Made by a program: the position numbers and the translations under genes. The notes under the pieces were generated by a model that worked only from the letters and a program-made list of their open reading frames with translations, did not search any database and was not told the DNA's origin. From Alkalimonas collagenimarina (GTDB lineage: Bacteria; Pseudomonadota; Gammaproteobacteria; Enterobacterales; Alteromonadaceae), in the NCBI RefSeq assembly GCF_030717845.1, contig NZ_JAUZVZ010000005.1:1-64000 (forward strand): a stretch of 64,000 nt of DNA. The letters are read 5' to 3'. Of the stretch, positions 16,477 to 25,799 are shown one piece after another (positions within the stretch are counted from its first letter, which is position 1; each line of letters starts with the position of its first letter).

Positions 16477-17415
16477 ATGAAAGTAGCTGTGTTAGGTGCC
16501 GCCGGCGGTATTGGCCAGGCGTTATCATTATTGTTGAAACTGGATTTACCAGCAGGCTCAGAGCTGGCTTTGTATGATCTGGCGCCGGTTACCCCTGGTG
16601 TTGCTGTTGATCTTAGCCATATCCCGACTGCGGTTGAGGTGAAAGGTTATGGTAAAGACGATTTGGCGACCGCTTTGAAAGGTGCTGACGTGGTGATGAT
16701 CCCTGCTGGTATGCCACGCAAACCTGGTATGGACCGCTCTGATCTGTTTAACGTGAATGCAAATGTGGTCAAAACCTTGGCTGAAGCCATTGTTGAGCAG
16801 TGCCCGACTGCTTTTGTTGGTGTAATCACCAACCCGGTTAATACCACGGTAGCCATTGCTGCGGAAGTATTTAAAAAAGCGGGCACATATGATCCGAAGC
16901 GCTTATTTGGTGTCACAACGCTGGATGTGATCCGTGCTGAAACCTTCGTTGCTGAATTAAAGGGTAAGAACCCGGCTGATATCACTGTTCCGGTGATCGG
17001 CGGCCACAGTGGTACCACGATTTTGCCTCTGTTGTCGCAAGTGGCCGGTGTCAGCTTTACCGATGACGAAGTGGCTTCTTTGACGCACCGCATTCAGAAT
17101 GCCGGTACCGAAGTCGTTGAAGCCAAAGCCGGTGGTGGGTCTGCTACCTTGTCTATGGGTCAGGCGGCTGCACGTTTTTGTGTGTCTTTGGTGAAAGGCC
17201 TGCAAGGTGAAGAAGTTACCGAGTACGCTTATGTTGAAGGTGACGGCGAGCACGCTCGTTTCTTTGCTCAACCTCTGGTACTTGGCAAAAATGGCGTTGA
17301 GCGCTTATTGCCTATCGGGAACTTGAGTGCTTTTGAACAAAAAGCAATGAATGACATGCTACCTACACTGCAAGGTGATATCACCATGGGTGAAGCCTTT
17401 ATCCATAACGCATAA
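16477..17415 (+). CDS. mdh: Malate dehydrogenase
   Basis: 312 residues, the same length as E. coli Mdh. It oxidises malate to oxaloacetate with NAD in the TCA cycle. Seen: the Rossmann motif [16 protein letters not shown], the substrate loop [28 protein letters not shown] and the catalytic His177 in [17 protein letters not shown] precedes ATG 16477. It is divergent from argR and ends at a strong bidirectional terminator. Confidence 0.98.
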   Translation: MKVAVLGAAGGIGQALSLLLKLDLPAGSELALYDLAPVTPGVAVDLSHIPTAVEVKGYGKDDLATALKGADVVMIPAGMPRKPGMDRSDLFNVNANVVKTLAEAIVEQCPTAFVGVITNPVNTTVAIAAEVFKKAGTYDPKRLFGVTTLDVIRAETFVAELKGKNPADITVPVIGGHSGTTILPLLSQVAGVSFTDDEVASLTHRIQNAGTEVVEAKAGGGSATLSMGQAAARFCVSLVKGLQGEEVTEYAYVEGDGEHARFFAQPLVLGKNGVERLLPIGNLSAFEQKAMNDMLPTLQGDITMGEAFIHNA

Positions 17416-17450
17416 TACACATAGCGCTTTGGCTGATAGCCCAAACAAAA

Positions 17451-17485
17451 AACCGTGCCAGATTCGCTCTGACACGGTTTTTTAT
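17451..17485. terminator. Bidirectional terminator, mdh / bactofilin
   Basis: AACCGTG (17451-17457) pairs with CACGGTT (17473-17479); after one mismatch the stem continues CAGA/TCTG around a TTCGC loop. TTTTTTATT follows on the plus strand and an A-run precedes it, giving a T-run on the minus strand. It therefore serves both convergent genes. Confidence 0.9.
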
Positions 17486-17500
17486 TATGCAGGAAAAACA

Positions 17501-17944
17501 TTATGACTTAGCAGTGGTAGCTGATTCAGCCGCCTCGGTAAGCTTAGGACTTAACTTGTCGTCCTTTTGTTGCAGTTTCACAACCTGTTCTTCAGTGGTA
17601 TGTTGGCTCTCACCAATAAAGTTACCACCACGCTCAATGCTTAGCTCATCGCTGTGGATCACGCCTTGTGCTTTACCATGCGGCAGTATTTCCACATGAT
17701 TGGCATAGCACTCACCTTCAAACAGACCATTGATCACCACTTTGTCGGCGATGATTTCCCCTTTCACCCGTCCTGAGCGGCTGATGATCAAGGTTTTTTC
17801 CGTGTTGATCTTGCCTTCCATATAGCCGTCGACATGAATATCGCAGGTTAGTCGGAAACTTCCGTTGAAGGAGCTGCCTTGTGCGACGACAGTAGCAGCT
17901 GATTGCTTACCTTTGTTTCCAGCAGGCTGACTAAAGAATCCCAT
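17501..17944 (-). CDS. Bactofilin (polymer-forming cytoskeletal protein)
   Basis: 147 residues. The central beta-helical bactofilin domain lies at about 20-110 (GSSFNGSFRLTCDIHVDGYM, EGKINTEKTLIISRSGRVKG, EIIADKVVINGLFEGECYAN), flanked by short disordered tails. Bactofilins self-assemble on the inner membrane and position cell-wall enzymes. ATG 17944 is supported by AGAGGAG 8 nt upstream, which lies inside the end of the M23 peptidase gene; the two genes overlap by 97 bp in different frames. A bactofilin beside an M23 peptidase is the arrangement of BacA-LmdC and CcmA-Csd, so a joint role in cell shape is likely. Confidence 0.93.
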   Translation of the reverse strand: MGFFSQPAGNKGKQSAATVVAQGSSFNGSFRLTCDIHVDGYMEGKINTEKTLIISRSGRVKGEIIADKVVINGLFEGECYANHVEILPHGKAQGVIHSDELSIERGGNFIGESQHTTEEQVVKLQQKDDKLSPKLTEAAESATTAKS

Positions 17945-18798
17945 TGGATACTCCTCTCTTGCGTGAATACATGGTCAAAATTAGTGGCATCCCAGTCCAT
18001 GAATGCCTGCGGGTTAATGGCGCGGTCGATAAAGTGGACTTCGTAATGTAGATGAGGAGCTGTCGAAGCGCCACTGTTGCCGACGGTTGCGATAAGTTGG
18101 CCTTTTTCCACAAAGGTACCTGCGCTAACTTTAAATTCATGCAGATGCGCGTACAAGGTGGCAAAACCGAAGGCATGGCGAATCTTCAATAAGTTACCAT
18201 AGCCACTGTCACTACGGCGGACCGACTCCACCACGCCATCAGCGGGTGCGTAAATGGGAGTGCCCCGATTGGCAGCCAGATCAACGCCACGATGATGGCG
18301 CTGATTGCCATGGATAGGATGCGTACGATTTCCAAAGCGAGAGGAGCGGTATCGGAACTCAAGGGGCGAACCGCTTGGAATCATATGGAGCATGGTACTG
18401 CGTACGGCTGAGTTGATAGTGGCGGTATCCAGGCGTTGGTCCAGATTCTGCGTGTAGACCTGATCAAGGCCAAGTGCTTGTTCGATTTCACCCAAGCGAC
18501 TGGTTGCCATGTAGATTTCATCGGTCCGTACCGATAATTCATCTTCAAGGCCTGCTTTGTGTTGTTCAAGCTGGGCGATATCCGCCAGCAGTTGTTCCGC
18601 ATGCTGCTCTAGGGTGAATTGGTTCTGCTGACGCTGCTCAACTTCATTAAGCAGGTAGTTGACAAATAAAACCGTGCCAACGCTAAGGAGCAGAAACAGT
18701 ATGAAAAAACTAGTAAAATACCTACGCAATAGTTTACCCACTGTGTAGTGACGTGAACCATGAATGCTGGATATAGATATTAGGAGTCTGTCTTTCAT
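17848..18798 (-). CDS. Membrane-anchored M23 (LytM-type) metallopeptidase
   Basis: 316 residues. One N-terminal transmembrane helix (about 25-47, TSFFILFLLLSVGTVLFVNY), then a coiled coil (about 48-105), then a periplasmic M23 domain with the zinc motifs HHRGVDLAA (H-x3-D) and HLHYEV (H-x-H). It should cleave peptidoglycan cross-links. ATG 18798 follows AGGTGG closely. The last 32 codons overlap the bactofilin gene, indicating coupled expression. The architecture resembles LmdC-type partners of bactofilins. Confidence 0.9.
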   Translation of the reverse strand: MKDRLLISISSIHGSRHYTVGKLLRRYFTSFFILFLLLSVGTVLFVNYLLNEVEQRQQNQFTLEQHAEQLLADIAQLEQHKAGLEDELSVRTDEIYMATSRLGEIEQALGLDQVYTQNLDQRLDTATINSAVRSTMLHMIPSGSPLEFRYRSSRFGNRTHPIHGNQRHHRGVDLAANRGTPIYAPADGVVESVRRSDSGYGNLLKIRHAFGFATLYAHLHEFKVSAGTFVEKGQLIATVGNSGASTAPHLHYEVHFIDRAINPQAFMDWDATNFDHVFTQERSIQWDSLVSLLETKVSNQLLLSSHKAAPSTEVSD

Positions 18799-18902
18799 AC
18801 CACCTGCACAACTCAAAATTATTTGCGGCGAAAAGAACAGAAAATAAGTCGATTTGAGCTGCCTGTCAAGTTTTGTGACATCATGTTGTATGGTTAAAAA
18901 AT

Positions 18903-18936
18903 AAAAAAAGGGCAGTTACTGCTGTGAGAACTGCCC
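18903..18936 (-). terminator. slyD terminator
   Basis: GGGCAGTT (18910-18917) and AACTGCCC (18929-18936) form an 8-bp stem. On the minus strand it is followed by seven T residues. It closes the ygfZ-slyD unit. Confidence 0.88.
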
Positions 18937-18990
18937 GTGACGCTTTGTAAAGCATTGATCGTGTTTGTTTCTGTGTTTTGTCAGCGCAGT

Positions 18991-19476
18991 TTAGTGGTCG
19001 GCTTTACCATCTAAGCCATGCGCGTGGCCATGAGCAATCTCATCCTCGGTGGCATCGCGTACCTGCAGCACTTCAACATCGAAGGTTAAGTCGATTCCTG
19101 AAAGCGGGTGATTGCCATCAACCACGACTTCCTCTTCGCCCACTTCAACGATGATAACGGAATGCTCCTGACCATCAGGGCCTGCGGCACGGAAACGCAT
19201 GCCTACTTCAACATCCATGCTCTCAAACATGGAACGGGGAACCGATTGGATTAATTGGTCATGGCGTTCACCATAGGCTTCTGCGGCTGCAATGGTGGCA
19301 TTAAAGGTATCCCCCGGTGCTTTATCAACCAGCGCTTTTTCCAAGCCAGGAATTAATGAACCGTGACCATACAGAAAGACCAGTGGGTCGCCACCAAAGG
19401 ATGAATCCAGCTCAGTGCCTTGTGGATCGGTAACTTTATAGTGCATGGCGACGACTTTATTTTGTTGAATAGACAT
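18991..19476 (-). CDS. slyD: FKBP-type peptidyl-prolyl isomerase, SlyD-like
   Basis: 161 residues. The FKBP domain is interrupted by the insert-in-flap chaperone domain typical of SlyD (FLYGHGSLIPGLEKALVDKA, AAEAYGERHDQLIQSVPRSM, then DGNHPLSGIDLTFDVEVLQV). The C-terminal tail is short but has His residues (HGHAHGLDGKADH), far less metal-rich than the E. coli tail. It catalyses prolyl isomerisation and assists folding in the cytosol. It lies 11 bp after ygfZ on the same strand. Confidence 0.92.
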   Translation of the reverse strand: MSIQQNKVVAMHYKVTDPQGTELDSSFGGDPLVFLYGHGSLIPGLEKALVDKAPGDTFNATIAAAEAYGERHDQLIQSVPRSMFESMDVEVGMRFRAAGPDGQEHSVIIVEVGEEEVVVDGNHPLSGIDLTFDVEVLQVRDATEDEIAHGHAHGLDGKADH

Positions 19477-19487
19477 GAAGACCTCAA

Positions 19488-20471
19488 TTATTGAAGGGTG
19501 TATGGCAACGGTTTCATGGTCAGCAGAGTGTCAGGTTCTGCCGGCAACCGTAAGCGAGTGTCAGGAGTTACATCATTGGGCAGTACCGCAATCAGCCAAA
19601 GTTGCTGATTAACGTTGACTGCGTTAATGATCTGGCCAGCCCGGCGCCAGTTGGTGTCTAGCTGCATCTCTATATCCGAGCCTGCTAGCGGTGTGCTGCT
19701 TGAGTCTGCCTGTAGAATATAAGCAGCACGTTTGTTTTTGCCCAGATACTTCATGCGGGCGACCATTTCTTGCCCCAGATAGCAGCCTTTGTCAAAGCTG
19801 ATAGCGTGCTGGGCCTGCAAGTTCAGCATTTGTGGTACATATTGACCAATGGTTTCTTGCTCCAGATAGCACAAGCCTTGTTGGATATGTGCTTGTAACC
19901 AGCGCGTGGGCGCTGCGAAAGGCAGCTCAGTTTGTGCCATCAATTGGTGTGCCCGTGCATGCGAAGTGATCAAAAGGCAATGCTGCTCCGTTAAACAAAG
20001 CAGCTGGTCTTGTTGATGCGTCGCGCGCTGGCCCTTAGACAATGGGTGTGTAAAACCGAGTGTGTGCAGTAGTTTGGTTAGTGCTTCTACCGGGCCGCCA
20101 AGGCCGAATACGGCTAATTGTTGTTGGCAGGGCTCAAAGCTCACTTTGGAGAAGACGCCAAATTTTTTCCATTCGGCCATGGAAGCATTCAATTCATCAC
20201 GATACGCCAGCACACAGAGATCATTTGGTTCTGTCTGCCATAAGTGAAATACCGACCACATTTTTCCTTTGGCGTCGCAGTGCGCGCCACGCAGGTAATT
20301 GCTTTCGGTGAGCGTATTGATATCGCAGGTGGTTTGGCTTTGCAGATACTTTTCTGCATCGGGGCCATGCACGCGAAGCACATCAAAGCTTGGTAAGGGT
20401 GCAATAAATGCAGCATCGACCTGATTTGATAAATGAGCTAACTGTTCAGCTTGGATCCAACTCGATTGCAT
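19488..20471 (-). CDS. ygfZ: Folate-dependent Fe-S cluster protein YgfZ
   Basis: 327 residues with the YgfZ/GcvT-like fold and the diagnostic motif DKGCYLGQEMVARMKYLGK (K-G-C-Y-x-G-Q-E) near residue 227. It takes part in folate-dependent maintenance of certain iron-sulfur enzymes. It is divergent from sdhE, the same pairing as in E. coli (ygfZ next to ygfY-ygfX), and is followed by slyD. Confidence 0.94.
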   Translation of the reverse strand: MQSSWIQAEQLAHLSNQVDAAFIAPLPSFDVLRVHGPDAEKYLQSQTTCDINTLTESNYLRGAHCDAKGKMWSVFHLWQTEPNDLCVLAYRDELNASMAEWKKFGVFSKVSFEPCQQQLAVFGLGGPVEALTKLLHTLGFTHPLSKGQRATHQQDQLLCLTEQHCLLITSHARAHQLMAQTELPFAAPTRWLQAHIQQGLCYLEQETIGQYVPQMLNLQAQHAISFDKGCYLGQEMVARMKYLGKNKRAAYILQADSSSTPLAGSDIEMQLDTNWRRAGQIINAVNVNQQLWLIAVLPNDVTPDTRLRLPAEPDTLLTMKPLPYTLQ

Positions 20472-20597
20472 AGGCGCTTCGTATCAATAATGAACTGTAT
20501 AGTGATCATTGGGGATCAAGACGAAAAGCTCAACCCCTGAATGGTTTTTTTGTTAGTATAGTGGCTAAAATCAGCCTGATAAAAAAAGGATCGGTTA

Positions 20598-20849
20598 ATG
20601 TCTGAACTTATGCCCAAACCCCGGCTTCGCTGGGCTTGCCGTCGCGGCATGTTGGAACTGGATGTGTTATTGGCTCCCTTTGTTGAAGAGGGCTATGACG
20701 CGCTACCCGATGCAGATAAATTTCATTTCGAGCGCTTGCTGGCTTGTGATGATCCTGATTTATTCTCCTGGTTTATGGGACATGCTCGCTCTGAGGATAC
20801 CGACTTGCAACGCTTGGTTGCGGTAATACTGGATCGTGTTCGAGTCTAG
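20598..20849 (+). CDS. sdhE: FAD assembly factor SdhE
   Basis: 83 residues with the conserved RRGMLELD motif (residues about 15-22) and the FERLLACDDPDLFSWFMG core. SdhE promotes covalent flavinylation of succinate dehydrogenase (SdhA). AGGA lies upstream of ATG 20598. The gene overlaps ygfX by 14 bp and is divergent from ygfZ. Confidence 0.95.
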   Translation: MSELMPKPRLRWACRRGMLELDVLLAPFVEEGYDALPDADKFHFERLLACDDPDLFSWFMGHARSEDTDLQRLVAVILDRVRV

Positions 20850-21285
20850 TGTCGCCATTTGGCCATCACGTTGGCGACGGTATTTGTTGATCGCCCCTTT
20901 GTTGTTGGCGGTAAGCTTAGCGCTATTGTTGCCATCGTCTGGTCTATGGCTGTGGAGCTATCTGGTGCTGTTGGCATTATTTGCCTGTTTTTGGTGGCAG
21001 CAATGGAGTGAACGGCAAATCAGTCAGTCTTTATTGATTGGAGAGCAGGGGGAACTCAGGTGGCTTCAGGGCGATACGCCAGCTGGCCAGTTGCAAGCCG
21101 ACAGTTTGGTGTTGGAATGGGCGATTCGATTGCACTGGCGAACTGCACCCAGCCGCGTGTACCCCCGTGGGCAGATGCAACAGCGCTGGCTGTTCGCCGA
21201 TCAATGCAGCGATGACGACTTTCGTGCGATTGCTCGCAGCATTCGTCAACGCCAATTACTGCTGAATCAGGCTAGCCGGGTTTAA
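20836..21285 (+). CDS. ygfX: YgfX/CptA family membrane protein
   Basis: 149 residues from GTG 20836, inside the end of sdhE. Two N-terminal transmembrane helices (about 15-55) are followed by a cytosolic domain with [17 protein letters not shown]. Position directly after sdhE matches E. coli ygfY-ygfX, where YgfX has been described as an inner-membrane toxin-like protein acting on FtsZ/MreB. Here the identification rests on position and topology. Its 3' end overlaps the convergent nadB by 30 bp. Confidence 0.75.
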   Translation: MFESSVAIWPSRWRRYLLIAPLLLAVSLALLLPSSGLWLWSYLVLLALFACFWWQQWSERQISQSLLIGEQGELRWLQGDTPAGQLQADSLVLEWAIRLHWRTAPSRVYPRGQMQQRWLFADQCSDDDFRAIARSIRQRQLLLNQASRV

Positions 21286-22860
21286 GATGGTCGGAGTACT
21301 ATCCGGCAGGGCATTCGGGTAATCCAGGTTGTAGTGCAAGCCTCGGCTTTCTTTACGCTGCATGGCACTACGAATAATCAGCTCTGCAACCATCACCAAA
21401 TTTCGTAGTTCAAGCAGGTTATTGCTCACTTTAAAGTGGCTGTAGTATTCATGAATTTCCTGCTGCAACAGTTCCGCTCGATGCAATGCACGCTGCAAGC
21501 GCTTATCGGTACGCACGATGCCGACGTAATCCCACATAAATAGTCGCAACTCATGCCAGTTATGTGTAATGACAATCTCTTCATCGGAATCACTGACCCG
21601 GCTTTCATCCCACTGTGGCAATGGAGGCGGCATCGGAGCATGGGGCAGTTCACTGAGAATATGTCGTGCTGCGGCTTGGGCAAACACCACACATTCTAAT
21701 AAAGAGTTGCTGGCCATGCGATTGGCACCATGCAAGCCGGTGTAGGCGACTTCACCAACCGCATACAGGTTGGCAATATCGGTTTGGCTATTCAGGTTCA
21801 CCATTACGCCGCCGCAGGTATAATGCGCAGCAGGTACCACAGGGATCGGCTCTTTGGTGATATCAAGCCCTACACTGAGGCATTTGGCGTAGATAGTGGG
21901 AAAGTGCTCGAGTATAAAGTCGTGGTCTTGATGGCTGATATCAAGATAGACGCAGTTGGCGCCAAGTCGTTTCATTTCGTAATCAATGGCCCGGGCGACA
22001 ATATCGCGCGGAGCCAGTTCGGCTCGTTCGTCAAAATCCGGCATAAAGCGGCTGCCATCCGGACGTTTTAAATAGGCACCTTCGCCGCGCATGGCCTCGG
22101 TGATTAAAAAGTTTGGCGCATCCGGGTGATACAGGCTGGTGGGGTGGAATTGATTAAACTCCATGTTGGCGACCCGACAGCCTGCCCGCCAGGCCATGGC
22201 AATGCCATCGCCACTGGCAACATCAGGATTGCTGGTGTACAGGTATACTTTACTGGCACCACCGGTTGCCAAGGCGACAAAACGAGCGCTGACCACTTCA
22301 ACCCGGCGCTGCTGTTGGTTCCAGATATAGGCACCATGGCAGCGTTTTTTATCAGCAGCTGAAATTAAATCAATGGCATTGTAGTGTTCAAGCAATTGGA
22401 TGTTTGGATGGCGCTTGACTTGATCAACCAGTGTAATTTGCACCGCTTGGCCGGTGGCATCGGCTGCATGCAGAATGCGTCGGTGGCTATGGCCGCCTTC
22501 GCGAGTGAGGTGATACTTCATGCTGCCGTCCTGATCCTGATACTGATCAAAAGGTACGCCTTGCTGGATGAGCCATTGCATGGCTTCACGGGCATGTTCA
22601 GCGGTGTACTGCACTGCGGTTTCATCACACAAGCCGGCACCGGCGATTAAGGTGTCATTGACATGCGAGGCAATGCTGTCATTTTCGTCAAATACGGCAG
22701 CAATGCCGCCCTGAGCGTATAAGGTTGAGCCTTCACGCAAGGCGCCTTTGCTTAGTACCATCACCTTGGCATGATCGGCTAATTGCAAGGCCATGGATAA
22801 ACCGGCCGCACCGCTGCCTATAATTAATACATCACAAAGATATTCTTTTTGTAGCGTCAT
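21256..22860 (-). CDS. nadB: L-aspartate oxidase
   Basis: 534 residues. An FAD-dependent enzyme making iminoaspartate, the first step of NAD synthesis. Seen: [20 protein letters not shown] (FAD site), [29 protein letters not shown] (active site), [13 protein letters not shown] and the C-terminal helical domain. ATG 22860 aligns with E. coli NadB; a longer in-frame start at 22908 lacks a ribosome-binding site. Divergent from rpoE, as in E. coli. It ends convergently with ygfX. Confidence 0.96.
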   Translation of the reverse strand: MTLQKEYLCDVLIIGSGAAGLSMALQLADHAKVMVLSKGALREGSTLYAQGGIAAVFDENDSIASHVNDTLIAGAGLCDETAVQYTAEHAREAMQWLIQQGVPFDQYQDQDGSMKYHLTREGGHSHRRILHAADATGQAVQITLVDQVKRHPNIQLLEHYNAIDLISAADKKRCHGAYIWNQQQRRVEVVSARFVALATGGASKVYLYTSNPDVASGDGIAMAWRAGCRVANMEFNQFHPTSLYHPDAPNFLITEAMRGEGAYLKRPDGSRFMPDFDERAELAPRDIVARAIDYEMKRLGANCVYLDISHQDHDFILEHFPTIYAKCLSVGLDITKEPIPVVPAAHYTCGGVMVNLNSQTDIANLYAVGEVAYTGLHGANRMASNSLLECVVFAQAAARHILSELPHAPMPPPLPQWDESRVSDSDEEIVITHNWHELRLFMWDYVGIVRTDKRLQRALHRAELLQQEIHEYYSHFKVSNNLLELRNLVMVAELIIRSAMQRKESRGLHYNLDYPNALPDSTPTILNPASLIQQ

Positions 22861-22940
22861 AAGATACACTGCACTCTGGTTGCATTCGCACCGAAGAAGC
22901 GATGCCATACGGTTATTGTAACTTTTTCCGGCGGTCGGCA

Positions 22941-22967
22941 GAACTATTTATGACAGCTTTTGTCCTA
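22941..22967 (+). promoter_or_regulatory. Possible sigmaE autoregulatory promoter of rpoE
   Basis: GAACTA (22941-22946), 16 bp, then TCCTA (22963-22967) resembles the sigmaE consensus GAACTT-N16-TCTGA. It lies 72 bp before the rpoE start codon. rpoE is autoregulated in related bacteria, which supports the reading, but the -10 is imperfect. Confidence 0.45.
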
Positions 22968-23038
22968 ATGATGACGCAAGACGAACGCCAGTTACAAAAA
23001 AATTAAGTAGTAGAATGGGTTACAGGGGAAAAGCTCGG

Positions 23039-23614
23039 ATGAGCGAGCAAGAATTGGATTGGCAAATTGTCCAGCGTGTGCAGCAAGGTGATCAAGCTGC
23101 CTTCAATTTGCTGGTAAAAAAATATCAGCACCGGATCACGAACTTAATCTCGCGTTATGTCTCTAACCACGGAGACGTCGCGGATGTAGCGCAAGAGGCC
23201 TTTATTAAAGCTTATCGTGCGTTACCAGGTTTTCGCGGTGACAGTGCTTTTTATACCTGGCTGTACCGGATTGCGGTGAATAGTGCTAAAAATTATTTAG
23301 TGGCTTCATCACGTAAACCGCCAGCCAGCGATGTAGATGCGGATGATGCCGATTATTTTGACGGTAGCGATGCATTAAAAGAGCACGATTCGCCAGAGCG
23401 TTTATTACTTTCGGATGAAATCCGGCAGATGGTGTTTGATACTATTGAAAATCTGCCTGATGAATTGAAAACCGCCATTACTTTAAGAGAATTGGATGGT
23501 TTGAGTTATGAAGAAATTGCCGATGTGATGGCTTGTCCCATTGGTACGGTGCGAAGCCGAATTTTTCGAGCTCGCGAAGCCATAGACTTACAGCTTAAAC
23601 CTTTGCTAAGCTAA
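23039..23614 (+). CDS. rpoE: RNA polymerase sigma factor sigmaE (RpoE/AlgU)
   Basis: 191 residues, identical in length to E. coli RpoE. Region 2 (DVAQEAFIKAYRALPGFRGD, FYTWLYRIAVNSAKN) and region 4 (LPDELKTAITLRELDGLSYE, CPIGTVRSRIFRAREAID) are complete. It directs the envelope-stress response. ATG 23039 follows AGGGGA. First gene of rpoE-rseA-rseB-rseC. Confidence 0.97.
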   Translation: MSEQELDWQIVQRVQQGDQAAFNLLVKKYQHRITNLISRYVSNHGDVADVAQEAFIKAYRALPGFRGDSAFYTWLYRIAVNSAKNYLVASSRKPPASDVDADDADYFDGSDALKEHDSPERLLLSDEIRQMVFDTIENLPDELKTAITLRELDGLSYEEIADVMACPIGTVRSRIFRAREAIDLQLKPLLS

Positions 23615-23639
23615 GCATGAGTGAATGACAGGAATGACT

Positions 23640-24272
23640 ATGCCGTCAAAAAAACAGGATTGGCTCTCAGCCGCAATCGATGAACAAGGACTTAGCAATG
23701 AGCACTTGGACGCCTTGCTGCAGGATCAGGATCTGCAGCATCGCTTTGAGCGCTACCACATGATTGGTTCAGCGATCCGTCAGGAGTTGCCGAAGCAATT
23801 GCACACTGATTTTGCCGAGCAGTTTGCCGCGAAGTTGGCACAAGAACCCATTCATCAGTTGCAATCCAGTCATACGTTTATGCAACGTATCAAGCTAGGT
23901 GCGCAGCGTGCAGCGAATAGCGATTGGTTCAAACCCTCGGCTCAAACTGCTATTGCAGCGGGCGTCGCCTTGATGGCAGTGGTCGGGGTGCAACATTACC
24001 AACAGCCAGGTGCTCAGGATTTAATGTCACCACTGCCAGTCTTGCAAACGCGTCCGGTGGCAGGCTTTGCCTCTCCGGTTAGTTTGAGCCAAACCTCGGT
24101 TGACTCGCGTTTTGAGCAGCAAGCTCAACAAGCAATGCTGGAACAGCAAACGCGGTTGCAAGAATTATTAAACGCTCATCATCAACAAGTTCGGGTACTG
24201 GATCAGGCGCAAATTATGTCTGAACAACGTCCTGAAACTCGCGATGATCAGGAGCCAGACGGACAACTTTGA
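23640..24272 (+). CDS. rseA: Anti-sigmaE factor RseA/MucA
   Basis: 210 residues. An N-terminal cytosolic sigma-binding domain (about 1-85), one transmembrane helix (about 98-118, TAIAAGVALMAVVGV) and a Gln-rich periplasmic domain. It sequesters RpoE until regulated proteolysis. ATG 23640 (MPSKKQDW) has AGGA 6 nt upstream; two upstream ATGs fit less well. The stop overlaps the rseB start (TGATG). Confidence 0.9.
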   Translation: MPSKKQDWLSAAIDEQGLSNEHLDALLQDQDLQHRFERYHMIGSAIRQELPKQLHTDFAEQFAAKLAQEPIHQLQSSHTFMQRIKLGAQRAANSDWFKPSAQTAIAAGVALMAVVGVQHYQQPGAQDLMSPLPVLQTRPVAGFASPVSLSQTSVDSRFEQQAQQAMLEQQTRLQELLNAHHQQVRVLDQAQIMSEQRPETRDDQEPDGQL

Positions 24273-25216
24273 TGCGATGGTTTTGGCTGGTTGTTGTCAG
24301 CGTTTCTTTGTTTTTCAGTGCTGCTAGCTGGGCTGAACGCAAAGGCTGGCAAGCTTTTGAACATAGCCAGCAGGCGGTTCAAAATAAAAACTTTGATGTG
24401 TCTTATGTTGTGTTTAAAGGTGATCAGGTCACCAGCTTTCGCTGGTTGCACGGCCTGACTGATACACAACAACTCGAGCAATTGATCCCGCTAGATGCCG
24501 ATGGTGTGGATATTCTTCGGCAAGACAACATTGTCTATTACTTTACCCCCGATAAGCCGGCGTTAGTGACGTTAAGTCCCTTTATCAAAGAGTTACCCGC
24601 CTTATTTTATAAGTCCATCGATGACCTGAGCCAATTGTACGATCCGGTTTCTGGCAGTGTTAGTCAGGTTGGCGGCCGCTCTGCGCAATTACTACGACTG
24701 ACGGCATTTCATCCCGGACGACTCAATTACTGGTTATGGCTCGATGTGGAAACTGGTTTTCCCATTCGTATTGATACGGTCTCTGAAAATCAGCAGGTGT
24801 TAGAGCGCTGGCAGGTCACTCACTTTTTATTGACGTCAACCTTACCTGAACCATTGCAGGGTGTGTTGGATATGAAGTTACCAGTACCTGATATGCGTCG
24901 GCTGCAGCGGCCAGATAACCCTGAGTTGGTCTCCGATTATCAGCTAGCATGGTTACCCTCTGGCTTTCGTAAAGTGGATGATCCTTATTTTATCCCCCGG
25001 CTTGGTTCGCCATTGCTAAATTATTGGTTGTTGACCGATGGGCTGCATCAAGTATCGGTATTTGTTCAACGCTCGAATCAGGTGCCCGCACAGGCCTATC
25101 GCGATGGTGCGACCACCATCTATGTACAATCGAATGAGCAGATTGATATCACCGTTATTGGCCCTGTAACCCTGGATATTGCCCAACAAATAGCAGACGC
25201 TGTGCGTTATGATTGA
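24272..25216 (+). CDS. rseB: SigmaE regulator RseB/MucB
   Basis: 314 residues with a cleavable signal peptide (MRWFWLVVVSVSLFFSAASWA). The N-terminal LolA-like domain (SYVVFKGDQVTSFRWLHG, RLTAFHPGRLNYWLWLDVET) is followed by the C-terminal MucB domain (LVSDYQLAWLPSGFRKVD). Periplasmic RseB shields RseA from DegS and senses mislocalised lipopolysaccharide or lipoprotein. ATG 24272 shares one base with the rseA stop. Confidence 0.93.
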   Translation: MRWFWLVVVSVSLFFSAASWAERKGWQAFEHSQQAVQNKNFDVSYVVFKGDQVTSFRWLHGLTDTQQLEQLIPLDADGVDILRQDNIVYYFTPDKPALVTLSPFIKELPALFYKSIDDLSQLYDPVSGSVSQVGGRSAQLLRLTAFHPGRLNYWLWLDVETGFPIRIDTVSENQQVLERWQVTHFLLTSTLPEPLQGVLDMKLPVPDMRRLQRPDNPELVSDYQLAWLPSGFRKVDDPYFIPRLGSPLLNYWLLTDGLHQVSVFVQRSNQVPAQAYRDGATTIYVQSNEQIDITVIGPVTLDIAQQIADAVRYD

Positions 25217-25664
25217 ACAAATCGCCACCGTCACCAAAGCACAACAAGATGGTGTCTGGTTGAGTACCCGACCCGTCACCACCTGCCAGTCTTGTCACGC
25301 CAGCGATGATTGCGGTACCGGGATCATTGCAAAAACCATGACACCACGGCGCAGTACCTTTTTTCTCCCAACCAGCGAGGCTTTACTTCCTGGCCAACAA
25401 GTTCGTATCGGTACCACCGAGCAACGTATTGTAGTGGCTGCGTTCAGTCTCTATCTGATGCCTTTATTGTTGATGATCGTGTCGCTGTTGCTGGTGAGTT
25501 GGTGGTGGCCTGCTGTGAATGAGTTACTGCTGATTGCACTGGCTGGTGCGTCGTTATGGCTGGGCTTCTGGTTGGCTCGTCAGTTGGCACCACGCCAAGA
25601 GCGCGATGCCGTTGTGCTGCTCGAAATCTTACCCGAACTGTCGGTGCAGAACCTGCCTGCTTGA
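25209..25664 (+). CDS. rseC: SigmaE regulator RseC/MucC
   Basis: 151 residues. An N-terminal Cys-containing segment (TCQSCHASDDCGTGI) and two transmembrane helices (about 78-98 and 103-123) define the RseC family, a modulator of sigmaE activity and of membrane redox complexes. It overlaps rseB by 8 bp and completes the rpoE operon. Confidence 0.92.
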   Translation: MIEQIATVTKAQQDGVWLSTRPVTTCQSCHASDDCGTGIIAKTMTPRRSTFFLPTSEALLPGQQVRIGTTEQRIVVAAFSLYLMPLLLMIVSLLLVSWWWPAVNELLLIALAGASLWLGFWLARQLAPRQERDAVVLLEILPELSVQNLPA

Positions 25665-25726
25665 TGAAGAACACATAGCCACCAGAGTCAGGATCGAGTA
25701 CAATTCGCCGATATTCTCTGGATGCC

Positions 25727-25767
25727 GTCCGGTGGTGAAGCCTCAGTGGAGTTGCCTCAGACCGGAC
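25727..25767 (+). other. Hairpin leader before lepA
   Basis: GTCCGGT (25727-25733) pairs with ACCGGAC (25761-25767) around a 27-nt loop that contains CCTCAG twice. No T-run follows, so it is not a terminator. It lies in the 135-bp gap between rseC and lepA and may belong to a lepA 5' leader or be a small repeat. Confidence 0.35.
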
Positions 25768-25799
25768 ATAAAAGCAGTGTGCTAACTACTTAAGATATT

